Assembly (NCBI GenBank): GCA_035297265.1
Contig: DATGZH010000003.1
Span: forward strand, 91,766-155,765
Origin: DATGZH01 sp035297265
GTDB taxonomy: Bacteria; Actinomycetota; Acidimicrobiia; Acidimicrobiales; RAAP-2
DNA: 64,000 nucleotides
Reading direction: 5' to 3'
Both the position numbers and the translations under genes were made by a program. Below, piece after piece: positions 1 to 9,330 of the stretch (position 1 is the first letter of the stretch; every line of letters begins with the position of its first letter). The notes below the pieces were generated by a model. It worked only from the letters and a program-made list of their open reading frames with translations. It had not been told where the DNA came from and searched no databases.

Positions 1-551
1 AAGATGTTGGCCAGCTTGCTCCGGCCGTAGACCGACATGGCCCGGTAGCCGTGCTCGGTCTGCAGGTCGTCGAAGCGCATGCCCCGCCGGGCCCCGGCGT
101 GGGCCGTCGACGAGACGTTCACGATGCGCGAGGGGGCGCTCTCCCGCAACCGGTCGAGCAGGAGCTCGGTCAGGAGGAAGGGCCCCAGGTGGTTGATGGC
201 CAACGTGGCCTCGTAGCCGTCCACGGTGACCTGGCGTTTCGAGAGCACGAGCCCGGCGTTGTTGACGAGCACGTGGAGCTGCGGGCAGCGGGCCAGGATC
301 TCGGCCGCCCCGGCCCGCACCGAGGCCAGGCTGGCCAGGTCGAAGACGACGAGGGCGACCTGGTCGCTCCCGCTTCGCTCCTTGATGTCCTCGAGCGCCT
401 GCTTGCCCCGTTCGGCGTTGCGGGCCGTGATGAGCGTGCGGGCGCCCATCGTGGCGAGGGCCACCGCCGTCTCGAAGCCGATACCCGAGTTCCCGCCGGT
501 GATCACCACCGTCTTGCCGTCGATCGTCCAAGGCGCGCCGTCGTTGGCCAT
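1..551 (-). CDS. SDR family oxidoreductase, retinol dehydrogenase-like (3' end missing)
   Basis: The gene is read from an ATG at 551 and runs off the left edge, so about 183 residues are visible. The N-terminus shows the SDR cofactor motif TGGNSGIG at residues 18-25, an NNAG motif in mid-domain and, close to the window edge, the catalytic Tyr-x-x-x-Lys as YGRSKLANI. The YGRSKLANI form and the long insert before it are typical of the retinol dehydrogenase/WWOX-like branch, which reduces or oxidises lipophilic alcohols and ketones with NADP(H). The real substrate cannot be told. It follows the sulfatase gene on the same strand after 48 bases and may be co-transcribed with it. The C-terminal substrate-binding part lies outside the window. 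Confidence 0.9.
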   Translation of the reverse strand, partial: MANDGAPWTIDGKTVVITGGNSGIGFETAVALATMGARTLITARNAERGKQALEDIKERSGSDQVALVVFDLASLASVRAGAAEILARCPQLHVLVNNAGLVLSKRQVTVDGYEATLAINHLGPFLLTELLLDRLRESAPSRIVNVSSTAHAGARRGMRFDDLQTEHGYRAMSVYGRSKLANI

Positions 552-599
552 GCCAGAGCCTGACACAGCCGCTCGGCGACGGCCCGCCCCGCGCCGCCC

Positions 600-2144
600 T
601 CAGCGCCAGCGGTCGCGGGACTCGACGAGCCCCCGCTCGGGGTGGAGGAACTGGCCCGAGAGGTTCCGCTCCCCGTTGCGGAGGAGCCAGCGGGCCAGTT
701 GTCCGGCGCCCTCCCAGCCGGCCGCCGCCCCGTCGGGCGACCGGCCGAGGTCGTGCAGCTGGTGCGGATCGGCCTCGAGGTCGAAGACCATCGGGGGCAG
801 GACCTCGTCCTCCGTGGCGAACTGCACGTACTTGTGCGAGGCCCCGCGGACCACGGCGAGGGCGCAGTGCGACGACGGCACGCCCAGCAGCTGCTCGGGC
901 AGCTGGTCGACCGGGTCGGAGAAGTCCCACTCGAAGTGGGCCTCGGTCCGCCAGTGCTCGGGCTCGGCCCCCTCGTGGACGAAGGGCAGGAGCGACCAGC
1001 CGTCCGCCTGGAGGGGGACGTCGATGCCGAGCCACGTGCAGATGGTCGGGAGGACGTCGACCGCCTCGGTGAACGAGCGGACGACGCTCCCGCGGGTGGC
1101 GTCGGCCCGGGCGTCGGGGTCGACGACGATGAGCGGCACGTGGAAGCTCTCGTCGTAGTAGCCGAGCTTCTCGATGAGCCAGTGGTCCCCACCCATCTCC
1201 CCGTGGTCGCTCGTCAGCACGACCAGGGTCGAGGCGGCCAGCCCGGAGGTCTCGAGGTGGTCGAAGAGCAGGCCCAGTCGATCGTCCACCTCACGGGCCG
1301 CCCCGTAGTAGGTGGCCCGCAGCTGCCGGCGCTCCCCCTCGTCAGCCGGCGCCGCGCTGGCCGGGTGGCCCACGACGAAGGCGTTGAACGGGTGCACGGC
1401 CGCCTCGGCCTCCCGGCTCGGCGCGCCGACGAAGTCGTCCACGTCCTCGGCGGCGTAGAGGTCGTGGTAGCCCTTCGGGTTGCGTCGCGGCGGGTGGGGC
1501 CGGAGGAACGAGACGTGGACGAAGAAGGGCTCGTCGCCGTGGTGCTCCAACCAATCGACGGTCGACTCGACGAGGAACGCCGTCTGCGAGTGCTCGGCCA
1601 GGAACCGGGTCGGTGCCCACGTGGCGCCGTGCCGGTTGGCCCCCGGGAAGTCCGGCACCGGCTGGTAGAGGTCGTTCGGCACGGCGGGCACGTCGACGCC
1701 CTTCCGGGCCAGCCAGCGGCCCCAGGCCGGGCTGCCCGCCTCGAAGGGGTCGGCGACGACCGCCCGGAAACCGGGCAGCACCCCCTCGTAGGTGTAGAGG
1801 CGCGGGTCGTCCTGGGCCACGGTCCTCGGGTCGACGCTCGTGTCGGTGTAGCCGAACAGCACCGGGTCGTAGCCGGCGGCCCGGGCCAGCCGGGCCACGT
1901 TGGTGAACCGGTCGTCGAGCGGTGTGCCGTTGTGGAGCGAGCGGTGCCGGTGGAGGTACGTGCCGGTGTAGAGGGAGGCGCGCGACGGCCCACAGGGGGC
2001 GGTGCTCGCCCAGTGGTTGGCGAAGAGCACACCCGATCCGGCCAGCCGGTCGAGGGTGGGGGTGGTGAGGACCGGGTGGGAGAGGGCCGACAGGCAGTCG
2101 CCCCGCCACTGGTCGACGGTCACGAAGAGGACGTTCTTGGGCAT
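600..2144 (-). CDS. sulfatase family hydrolase
   Basis: The product is 514 aa, a member of the alkaline phosphatase/sulfatase superfamily. Metal-binding Asp11 lies in VDQWRGD, the sulfatase signature C-x-P-S-R is present as CGPSR with Cys51, and TSDHGEMGGDH supplies the second metal-ligand cluster. Cys51 must be converted to formylglycine for activity, so a formylglycine-generating enzyme is expected elsewhere in the genome; none is in this window. I chose the ATG at 2144 because MPKNVLFVTVDQW is the usual family N-terminus; an in-frame start 51 bases upstream only adds a Pro/Gly-rich stretch. No signal peptide is visible, so the enzyme is probably cytoplasmic. Its substrate (sulfate ester or phosphonate/phosphodiester) cannot be deduced. 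Confidence 0.92.
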   Translation of the reverse strand: MPKNVLFVTVDQWRGDCLSALSHPVLTTPTLDRLAGSGVLFANHWASTAPCGPSRASLYTGTYLHRHRSLHNGTPLDDRFTNVARLARAAGYDPVLFGYTDTSVDPRTVAQDDPRLYTYEGVLPGFRAVVADPFEAGSPAWGRWLARKGVDVPAVPNDLYQPVPDFPGANRHGATWAPTRFLAEHSQTAFLVESTVDWLEHHGDEPFFVHVSFLRPHPPRRNPKGYHDLYAAEDVDDFVGAPSREAEAAVHPFNAFVVGHPASAAPADEGERRQLRATYYGAAREVDDRLGLLFDHLETSGLAASTLVVLTSDHGEMGGDHWLIEKLGYYDESFHVPLIVVDPDARADATRGSVVRSFTEAVDVLPTICTWLGIDVPLQADGWSLLPFVHEGAEPEHWRTEAHFEWDFSDPVDQLPEQLLGVPSSHCALAVVRGASHKYVQFATEDEVLPPMVFDLEADPHQLHDLGRSPDGAAAGWEGAGQLARWLLRNGERNLSGQFLHPERGLVESRDRWR

Positions 2145-2281
2145 CAGGCCCCCGGCCGGGCCGGCCGGGGCCGGCGGACCCAGGGGGTCCTCCACCCGAC
2201 CCGCGAGGCCTGCTCCACGCCGGGCGACACTACTGGCGACGGCCTGGGTGACAACGGGCCGGCCGGTGCGATGATGGCCCC

Positions 2282-2605
2282 ATGACCGTCATCCGCATCA
2301 ACGCCATCACCGTCTCGTCCGGCGCGGGCGAGGAGCTGGCCCGCCGCTTCGCCGAGCGGGCCGGGGCCGTCGACGAGGCGTCCGGCTTCGAGGGATTCGA
2401 GCTGCTCCGTCCGACCGACGACCGCGACACCTGGCTCGTCGTGACCCGCTGGCGGGACGACGAGTCCTTCCGGGCCTGGACGGCTTCGCCCGCCTTCGCC
2501 CACGGCCACCGGGGCGCCGACCGACCGCACGGGGGCCAGCCCGTGGCCTCCCACAGCGAGCTGTGGTCCTATGAGGTAGTCGACCTGTCGGCACCCCCGG
2601 GCTGA
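2282..2605 (+). CDS. MhuD-like antibiotic biosynthesis monooxygenase domain protein, possible heme-degrading enzyme
   Basis: This 107-aa protein has the dimeric alpha/beta-barrel ABM fold. It aligns along its length with mycobacterial MhuD from memory of that sequence: it starts MTVIRINAI and keeps Asn7 and Trp66, the ruffling/contact residues of MhuD, and has His74/His76 near the heme-ligand position His75. A non-canonical heme oxygenase releasing iron is therefore plausible, but many ABM proteins act on other substrates. It is divergent from the sulfatase (137-bp shared upstream region) and is followed after 8 bases by a nitroreductase gene, so the two are likely one transcript. The ATG at 2282 is the natural family start. 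Confidence 0.8.
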   Translation: MTVIRINAITVSSGAGEELARRFAERAGAVDEASGFEGFELLRPTDDRDTWLVVTRWRDDESFRAWTASPAFAHGHRGADRPHGGQPVASHSELWSYEVVDLSAPPG

Positions 2606-2613
2606 GCCACCCG

Positions 2614-3303
2614 ATGGACCTGGCCGAGGCCCTCCGCACCACGGGCGCGGTGCGTGACTTCACCGACGAACCGGTCGCGCACGACGCCGTGGCCCGGGTG
2701 CTGGAGCTCGCCCGCTTCGCGCCGAGCGGCGGCAACCGCCAGGGCTGGTCGGTCATCGTCGTGCAGGACCAGGCGAAGCGCCGGGCCCTCCGGGACCTCT
2801 ACCTCGCCGGCTGGTATGAGTACCTGGCCATGGCGGGGGCCGGGCTCGTCCCCTGGGCGCCCGTCACCGACCGGGAGCGCGAGGCCGAGGCCAGAGCCCG
2901 GGCCGACGAGGTCGCGGCGGCGGCCCAGTCCGGGCCGGGAGGCTTCGCCGAGCACCTCGACGAGGTGCCCGTGCTGCTCCTCGTCCTAGCCGACCTCCGG
3001 GCCCTCGCCGCCGTCGACCGGGACCTCGCCCGTTACACGTTCGTCGGCGGGGCCTCGGTCTACCCCTTCACCTGGAGCCTCCTGCTGGCGGCGCGGAGCG
3101 AGGGCCTGGCCGGCGTGGTGACGACGATGGCCACGGCCCGAGAAGCAGAGGTGAAGGCTCTGTTCGACGTGCCGGCGGAGCTCGCGGTGGCTGCGCTCGT
3201 CGCTCTCGGCCACCCCGTGCGCACGCCTCGGCGGCTGACCCGACAGCCCGTGGCCGAGTTCACGACCGTGGACCGATTCGGCGGGGACGCCTTCACCCCC
3301 TGA
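2614..3303 (+). CDS. nitroreductase family protein
   Basis: The 229-aa product is an FMN-dependent nitroreductase-family enzyme. It shows the N-terminal VRDF segment (family R-x-F that contacts FMN phosphate), the RFAPSGGNRQGW loop at residues 31-42, and a C-terminal alpha/beta core ending in ALVALGHPVRTPRRLTRQPV, the usual final FMN-binding strand. Such enzymes reduce nitro groups, quinones or activated alkenes with NAD(P)H; the physiological substrate is unknown. It sits 8 bases behind the MhuD-like gene and probably shares its transcript. The gene converges with mptB. A short CCCC/GGGG hairpin follows the stop codon at about 3306-3317. Confidence 0.9.
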   Translation: MDLAEALRTTGAVRDFTDEPVAHDAVARVLELARFAPSGGNRQGWSVIVVQDQAKRRALRDLYLAGWYEYLAMAGAGLVPWAPVTDREREAEARARADEVAAAAQSGPGGFAEHLDEVPVLLLVLADLRALAAVDRDLARYTFVGGASVYPFTWSLLLAARSEGLAGVVTTMATAREAEVKALFDVPAELAVAALVALGHPVRTPRRLTRQPVAEFTTVDRFGGDAFTP

Positions 3304-3408
3304 GGGCCCCATCGGGGTCGATAGCACCTTGGGGACAGTCCTCGGAGCCGGACAATCCGCTCGGCAACCGATGTCATGCGCTCCTCGGGGCAAGCGCCGA
3401 CAGGCCCT

Positions 3409-5010
3409 TCAGGCCCCCGTCAACTGGCGAGCCGTCCCTCTCGCCTCGACCCTCGGAGACTTGAGGGGTGCCACGCGAGTGACCACAAAGAGACCGACGA
3501 GTCCCACGAGACCAGCCCAGCAGATGGCAACGAGGATGGGGGTGGCGGCAATGAGAAGACCCGGACTGGGCACATCAGCGAAGCACGCGAGAGCGGACAA
3601 GATGAGGAGAAGGCGAAGCGTCCATCTCTCGGCCACGACCGCCAAGAAGACGAACCCCCACGTCTCGTACCAGGGCCACACGACGGGTCCCAGGATGACG
3701 AACGCGAGCAGGCTCCAGCCGATCGCCTCGATGCCTCCGACGCCTCGGGACCGGACGAGTAAGCACACCGAGATCACCGCGGCGATCCCGAGGGAGACGG
3801 CTCGGGCACTGTGCACGAAGGCGACCGAGTGCCCGGCGTAACCCAGTGCGCTCGCCGCATGAGCCAGAGCAAGTCCAACGGCGGTCGCAGGATCGAGCCA
3901 CGAGACAACCGAACCCGGGTTGGACAAGCCACTTGTCCACCCCCAGCCGAGTGCGGAAAAGGCACTGATCGCAGCCATCAGCCCCGCGGTCAACAAGAGG
4001 GCTGAGGCTACTTTGACGAGCCGCCGAGGCCAGCTTGCCTCAGTCTCGGCCCACCACCAGCCGATGAAAGCCGCACCGATGAGGGCCGGCATCTTCACCT
4101 CCGCCGCGAGAGCGCAAAGAGTCAGTCCGGCCAGGATGTGCCTCTTTCGAGCCAGGGCGCAGGCTGTAACGAGCAGACCCAGCATCAGCGCGTCGTTGTG
4201 GGCACCCCCCAGAAGATCAAGCAGGACGAGCGGATTCAAGACGCCGAGGGCGAAGGCAACAGAACCGTCCCGCCCGATCGAGCGAGCGAGCGCCGGCACG
4301 GCCCAAGCGAGCAGGATCACTCCGACAAGAGCAACGATCCGAAAGCCGATGACACTGCCGAGAACGTCATGACCGGACAACTTGACGATCCACTCCGAGA
4401 GACGCTCCCAGGCCGGCCCATAGGGGGCTGGCGAGTGACGCCACAGGGGATCCACCAGGTTCAGGAACGGGCCACGCCCGAGGGCTATGGGACCGTGGAG
4501 GTAGGGATTGATGCCTCGCGTCACGAGTTGGCCCTGCGCCGCGTAGCTGTACACGTCACGACTAAACATCGGGGCCATCAGGAAGACGGGCACCCCCCAT
4601 GCGACCAGGATCATGACCAAGGGCTTCGCCGGCGTCCCAGGGCGGGCCCGCACAGTGCGCACGACCTCGTACCAAGCCCCGAGCATGAGCGCGATACCGA
4701 GATAGACGAGGACGATCCCCAGGAACCGGGTAGTAGCGGCGATGCTGATTGACGCTTTCGGTCCGTTACCGAAGAACCAGGCGCTGGTCGCCTTGACGGT
4801 GAACGGTGAACCCTGCTGCGCTCCTCCAAGGAGGACAAGCAACGCGCCGACTGCACCCGTTGCACCGGACACCCAGAGGGACAGCAGACCTGGTACGGGG
4901 CGATCTCGGCTCGTGCCGGGGTCTGAGCGCCAACGGCTCACCGGGGACGGCTGCGTGTCCAACGCAGACTCTTCAGCCGTTGGCCTCCGGATGACCCCGG
5001 CTCCTCCCAC
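3409..5010 (-). CDS. mptB: polyprenol-phosphate-mannose-dependent alpha-mannosyltransferase, MptB-like
   Basis: The 533-aa product is a polytopic membrane protein with the GT-C glycosyltransferase architecture. The first extracytoplasmic loop contains FSRDVYSYAAQGQL, with Asp152 in the position of the GT-C catalytic acid, followed by GINPY and a PLWRHSPAPYGPAWE segment, both hallmarks of the MptA/MptB family. Those enzymes extend the alpha-1,6-mannan core of lipomannan or related lipoglycans from polyprenyl-phosphate mannose outside the membrane. The start is the GTG at 5010; a TTG at residue 17 is possible. Third codon positions look less uniformly G/C than in neighbouring genes, which may indicate a different history. 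The gene stands alone on its strand behind prpE, separated by 175 bp. Confidence 0.85.
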   Translation of the reverse strand: MGGAGVIRRPTAEESALDTQPSPVSRWRSDPGTSRDRPVPGLLSLWVSGATGAVGALLVLLGGAQQGSPFTVKATSAWFFGNGPKASISIAATTRFLGIVLVYLGIALMLGAWYEVVRTVRARPGTPAKPLVMILVAWGVPVFLMAPMFSRDVYSYAAQGQLVTRGINPYLHGPIALGRGPFLNLVDPLWRHSPAPYGPAWERLSEWIVKLSGHDVLGSVIGFRIVALVGVILLAWAVPALARSIGRDGSVAFALGVLNPLVLLDLLGGAHNDALMLGLLVTACALARKRHILAGLTLCALAAEVKMPALIGAAFIGWWWAETEASWPRRLVKVASALLLTAGLMAAISAFSALGWGWTSGLSNPGSVVSWLDPATAVGLALAHAASALGYAGHSVAFVHSARAVSLGIAAVISVCLLVRSRGVGGIEAIGWSLLAFVILGPVVWPWYETWGFVFLAVVAERWTLRLLLILSALACFADVPSPGLLIAATPILVAICWAGLVGLVGLFVVTRVAPLKSPRVEARGTARQLTGA

Positions 5011-5071
5011 CTGAAGAACCGTAGCTGTGCCGCCCCCGAGACTCGGGCGAGTGCCCTGACCGCGATGTGCC

Positions 5072-5094
5072 GATACCGGGGTGATGCTGGTATC
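5072..5094. promoter_or_regulatory. inverted repeat between prpE and mptB
   Basis: GATACC (5072-5077) is repeated inverted as GGTATC (5089-5094) with an 11-base loop. It lies 62 bp upstream of the mptB start and 92 bp past the prpE stop, both on the minus strand. It could be an operator of mptB or a weak terminator for the prpE operon. The arms are not GC-rich compared with other hairpins in the window, which favours a protein-binding site. Confidence 0.35.
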
Positions 5095-5185
5095 TCACAC
5101 CGCAGGGTCGGGGACACATGCTGGTCCTCTGACACCGACGACGAGCGCTCGCGAGCGGCTCACCCCGCTCATTGCCGAGGGGCCG

Positions 5186-7079
5186 CTAATCGACCGCCCG
5201 CCGAGGCGGATGGAGCGCCGGCTCGATCTCGTCGAGGACCGCCGGGTCCTCGATCGTCGAGGGCACCGCCACCTCGGCCCCTTCGGCCATCTGGCGCATC
5301 GCGGCGCGCAGGATCTTGCCCGAGCGGGTCTTCGGCAGCCGGGCGACGACGACCACCCGGCGGAGCGCCGCCACGGGGCCGATCTGGGAGCGCACGAGAT
5401 CGACCACCTCGGCCGATAGCTCGGCTTCGTCGCGCTCGGCACCGGCCTTCTCCACCACGAGGGCCAGGGGGACCTGGCCCTTCAGCTCGTCGGGCACGCC
5501 GATCACCGCGCACTCGGCCACGTCGGGGTGGGTGGCCACCACCTGCTCCATCTCGCCGGTGGACAGCCGGTGCCCGGCCACGTTGATCACGTCGTCGATC
5601 CGGCCCATGACGTAGAGGTAGCCGTCGTCGTCGAAGTAGCCGCCGTCACCGGTGAGGTAGTAGCCGTCGTAGCGCGCCAGGTAGGAGCGGACGAGCCGCT
5701 CTTCGTCCTCGTAGAGTCCGGTGAGGGTCCCCGGGGGCAGCGGCAGCCCGATGGCCACCGAGCCCTGGACGCCCGGTGCGCACCGCCGCCCGACCTCGTC
5801 GAGCACGGCGACGTCGTAGCCCGGCACGGGCTTGGTCGGCGAGCCCGCCTTGGCTGGGAGGGCCTCGATACCGAGACAGTTGGCCGCCACCGGCCAGCCC
5901 GTCTCGGTCTGCCACCAGTTGTCGACGACGGGCACGCCGAGCACCCGGCTGGCCCACTTGTAGGTCTCGGGGTCCAGCCGCTCGCCCGCCAGGAAGAGGG
6001 CGCGGAGCGACGGGACGCCCTCCCCGACGAGCTCGGCCTCGGGGTCCTCCTTGCGGATGGCCCGGATGGCCGTCGGCGCCGTGAAGAGGACGTCGACGCG
6101 GTGGTCCCGCACGACCCGCCAGAACGCGCCGGCGTCGGGCGTGCCGACGGGCTTGCCCTCGTAGAGCACCGTCGTGGCCCCGGCCAGCAGGGGCCCGTAG
6201 ACGATGTAGGAGTGGCCCACCACCCAGCCCACGTCGCTCGCCGCCCAGAACCTCTCCCCCGCGTCGATCGAGAACACGTTGGCCATGCTCCAGGCGAGGG
6301 CCACCGCGTGGCCCCCGTTGTCGCGCACGATGCCCTTGGGCGTCCCCGTCGTCCCCGACGTGTAGAGGATGTAGAGGGGATCCGTGGCGGCCACCGCCTG
6401 GCAGCCGACGGGCTCGGCCCCGGCCACCGCCTCCTCCCAGTCGAGGTCCCGCCCGGCCACGAGCTCGGCCGAGAACTGCGGGCGCGCCGCGACGACACAG
6501 GCCTCCGGGCGGTGGGTCGCCTCCACCAGGGCCTGGTCGAGGAGCGGCTTGTAGGGGACCACCCGGCCGGCCTCGATGCCGCACGAGGCCGACAGCACCA
6601 CCTTGGGCCGGGCATGGTCCACCCGCACGGCGAGCTCGTGGGCGGCGAAGCCCCCGAAGACCACCGAGTGCACCGCACCGAGCCGGGCGCAGGCCAGCAT
6701 GGCCACGACGGCCTCGGGCACCATCGGCAGGTAGATGACCACCCGGTCGCCCCGGCCGACGCCGAGGCCGGTGAGCACGCCAGCGAAGCGGGCGACGTCG
6801 TCGAGGAGCCGGGCGTAGCTCCGCACCTCGACCGTGCCGGTGACCGGGCTGTCGTAGACGAGCGCCGGCTGGTCCCCGCGCCCGGCCGCCACGTGGCGGT
6901 CCAGCGCGTTGTGACAGGTGTTGAGCTCGGCGCCCGGGAACCACCGCACGAGCGGCTTCGTGTCGTCGCGGGCCTGCGTCGGCGGCACCGTCCAGTCGAC
7001 CGCGGCCGCCGCCGCCAGCCAGAACTCGTCGGGCTGCTCGAGGCTGGCCCGGTAGACGGCCTCGTAGCCCACCGGCCGT

Positions 7080-7093
<14 letters not shown>
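5186..7093 (-). CDS. prpE: propionyl-CoA synthetase / acetyl-CoA synthetase family
   Basis: This 635-aa AMP-forming acyl-CoA synthetase activates propionate (or acetate) through an acyl-adenylate. Visible motifs are the P-loop YTSGTTGTPKG, NWWQTETGW, and the A10 motif PKTRSGKILR with the catalytic lysine at about residue 593. The segments SASCGIEAGRVVPYKPLL and WVVGHSYIVYGPLL are typical of PrpE/ACSS3 rather than Acs, so propionate is the more likely substrate. The start is an ATG at 7093, which overlaps the 3' end of the deacetylase gene by 14 bp and suggests translational coupling. In this family the A10 lysine is inactivated by Pat-type acetyltransferases and reactivated by deacylases, and both kinds of enzyme are encoded immediately upstream in the same operon. 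Confidence 0.93.
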
Positions 7094-8128
<1,035 letters not shown>

Positions 8129-8135
<7 letters not shown>

Positions 8136-8701
8136 GGCGGGCCGTCGCCGGGTCCGATGGCGAAGCCCACACTGATCACGCCCTGGGCCACGCTCGTCTC
8201 GAGCTCGAAGCCCGACTCGCGGAACACGGTCATCATCGCCACGTTGCCCTCGAGCGTCTCGGCCCGGAAGCGACGGATGCCCCGGGGTCCCGCCGCCCGG
8301 ACGAGCTCGTGCAGGAGCAGCGAGCCGAGGCCCTGGTGTTGAAAGGCGTCGGCCACGACGAACGCCACCTCCGCCTCGTCACCGCTGGCGAGGCGGTCGA
8401 AGCGGGCCACGCCGACGAGGGTTCCTTCGACCTCGGCCACGAGGGCGAGTCGGTCCTCGTAGTCCACCTGGGTGAACCGCACCACCTCCTTCTCGCTCAG
8501 GTGACGGTGGAGCGTGAAGAAGCGAAAGTAGACGCTGGCCGACGAGAGCGCCTCGTGGAACTCGACCAGGCGGGGGGCGTCTCCGGGCCGGATCGGCCGC
8601 ACGTGGACGGCGAGCCCGTCCCGGGTGACGAGGTCGCACACGAGCTCGTCGGGATAGCGGCTACCGCCGGTCGTGTCCGCCTCGGGCGCGGTGCTCGACA
8701 T
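8129..8701 (-). CDS. GNAT family N-acetyltransferase, Pat-like
   Basis: The 190-aa protein is a single GNAT domain. It resembles the acetyltransferase module of actinobacterial Pat enzymes: VHVRPIRPGDAPRLVEFHE at the N-terminus, then VYFRFF, a motif A region FQHQGLGSLLLHELV that binds acetyl-CoA pyrophosphate, and RFRAETLEGNVAMMTVFRESGFE. The start is set at the ATG at 8701 by a very strong ribosome-binding site, GGGAGGTGAG, five bases away. It lacks the cyclic-nucleotide domain of mycobacterial Pat and the NDP-forming CoA-ligase domain of Salmonella Pat, so no effector site is visible. It is the first gene of a three-gene overlapping operon with acuC and prpE, and PrpE lysine acylation is the likely role. 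Confidence 0.88.
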
Positions 8702-8800
8702 CGGCTCACCTCCCTCGGGCCGGTCCACCTGGGCCATCCTCCCATCGGACACGATGGGTGGGCCCCGGACCAGGGGCCAACGTCCCGAAGCCCACGGCGA

Positions 8801-9283
8801 TCAGCGTCGCAGGTGCACCTCGGCCTGCCAGGACCCGGTGAGCTCCACGTTCGAGAGCTCGCTCCCGGCCGGGAGGAGCCAGCCGAGAACCACCGAGTGC
8901 GGCTCGTTCGTCGGGACGAGGGCGATGAGCCCCCGGCGGGCGTGGTCCTGGTCGACCCGCCAGCGGGGTGGGACGTCCAGCCCCCGCTCGATCAGCGTCG
9001 CCCGGACGGGCCCACCGAGCGAGTGGAGGATGCCGACGGTCGTGACCGGCGGGCCCCGGCGGCCCGGCCGGGGCGGGATCCAGGTGCACATCGAGACCCC
9101 GGGCTGGCGGCCTCCGAACACCGAGAAGAGCCCGGGGCCCTCCCGCTCGGGCTCGGCCACGAAGCCGGGCAGGAGGTTGATCCAGCCCCTGGGGTCGCCG
9201 ACCAGCTCGCCCATCCACTCCTCGAGGTGCTCCGTGGACTCGGGCACGAACTCGAACCGCTCCACGTGCCGGGCCACGGCCAC
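8801..9283 (-). CDS. conserved hypothetical protein, 160 aa
   Basis: I do not recognise the family. The GTG start at 9283 gives a 160-aa soluble protein with no signal peptide or membrane segment. It is rich in Trp and Pro, and contains GWINLLPGFVAEPE, SMCTWIPPRPG and NEPHSVVLGWLLPAGSELS segments that look like a compact alpha/beta or beta-rich fold. Codon use fits its neighbours (G/C in third positions), which supports real coding. It is 99 bp upstream of the acetyltransferase operon on the same strand and 47 bp below the IPT/RCC1 gene, so it may be transcribed with either or alone. Confidence 0.65.
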   Translation of the reverse strand: MAVARHVERFEFVPESTEHLEEWMGELVGDPRGWINLLPGFVAEPEREGPGLFSVFGGRQPGVSMCTWIPPRPGRRGPPVTTVGILHSLGGPVRATLIERGLDVPPRWRVDQDHARRGLIALVPTNEPHSVVLGWLLPAGSELSNVELTGSWQAEVHLRR

Positions 9284-9330
9284 TGTCTACTCAGGCCGCT
9301 CCGGCGCGGGCACGTCGCGCCGTCGGTGCC

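Noticed and set aside
642..2285. Long plus-strand reading frame opposite the sulfatase
   Set aside because: It is an antisense shadow of a well-supported gene; the translation is Arg/Gly/Val-rich with no known motif.
3331..3345. GGGGACAGTCC as a DosR box in the nitroreductase/mptB gap
   Set aside because: The half-sites are one base apart instead of four, and the genes there are convergent, so there is no promoter to serve.
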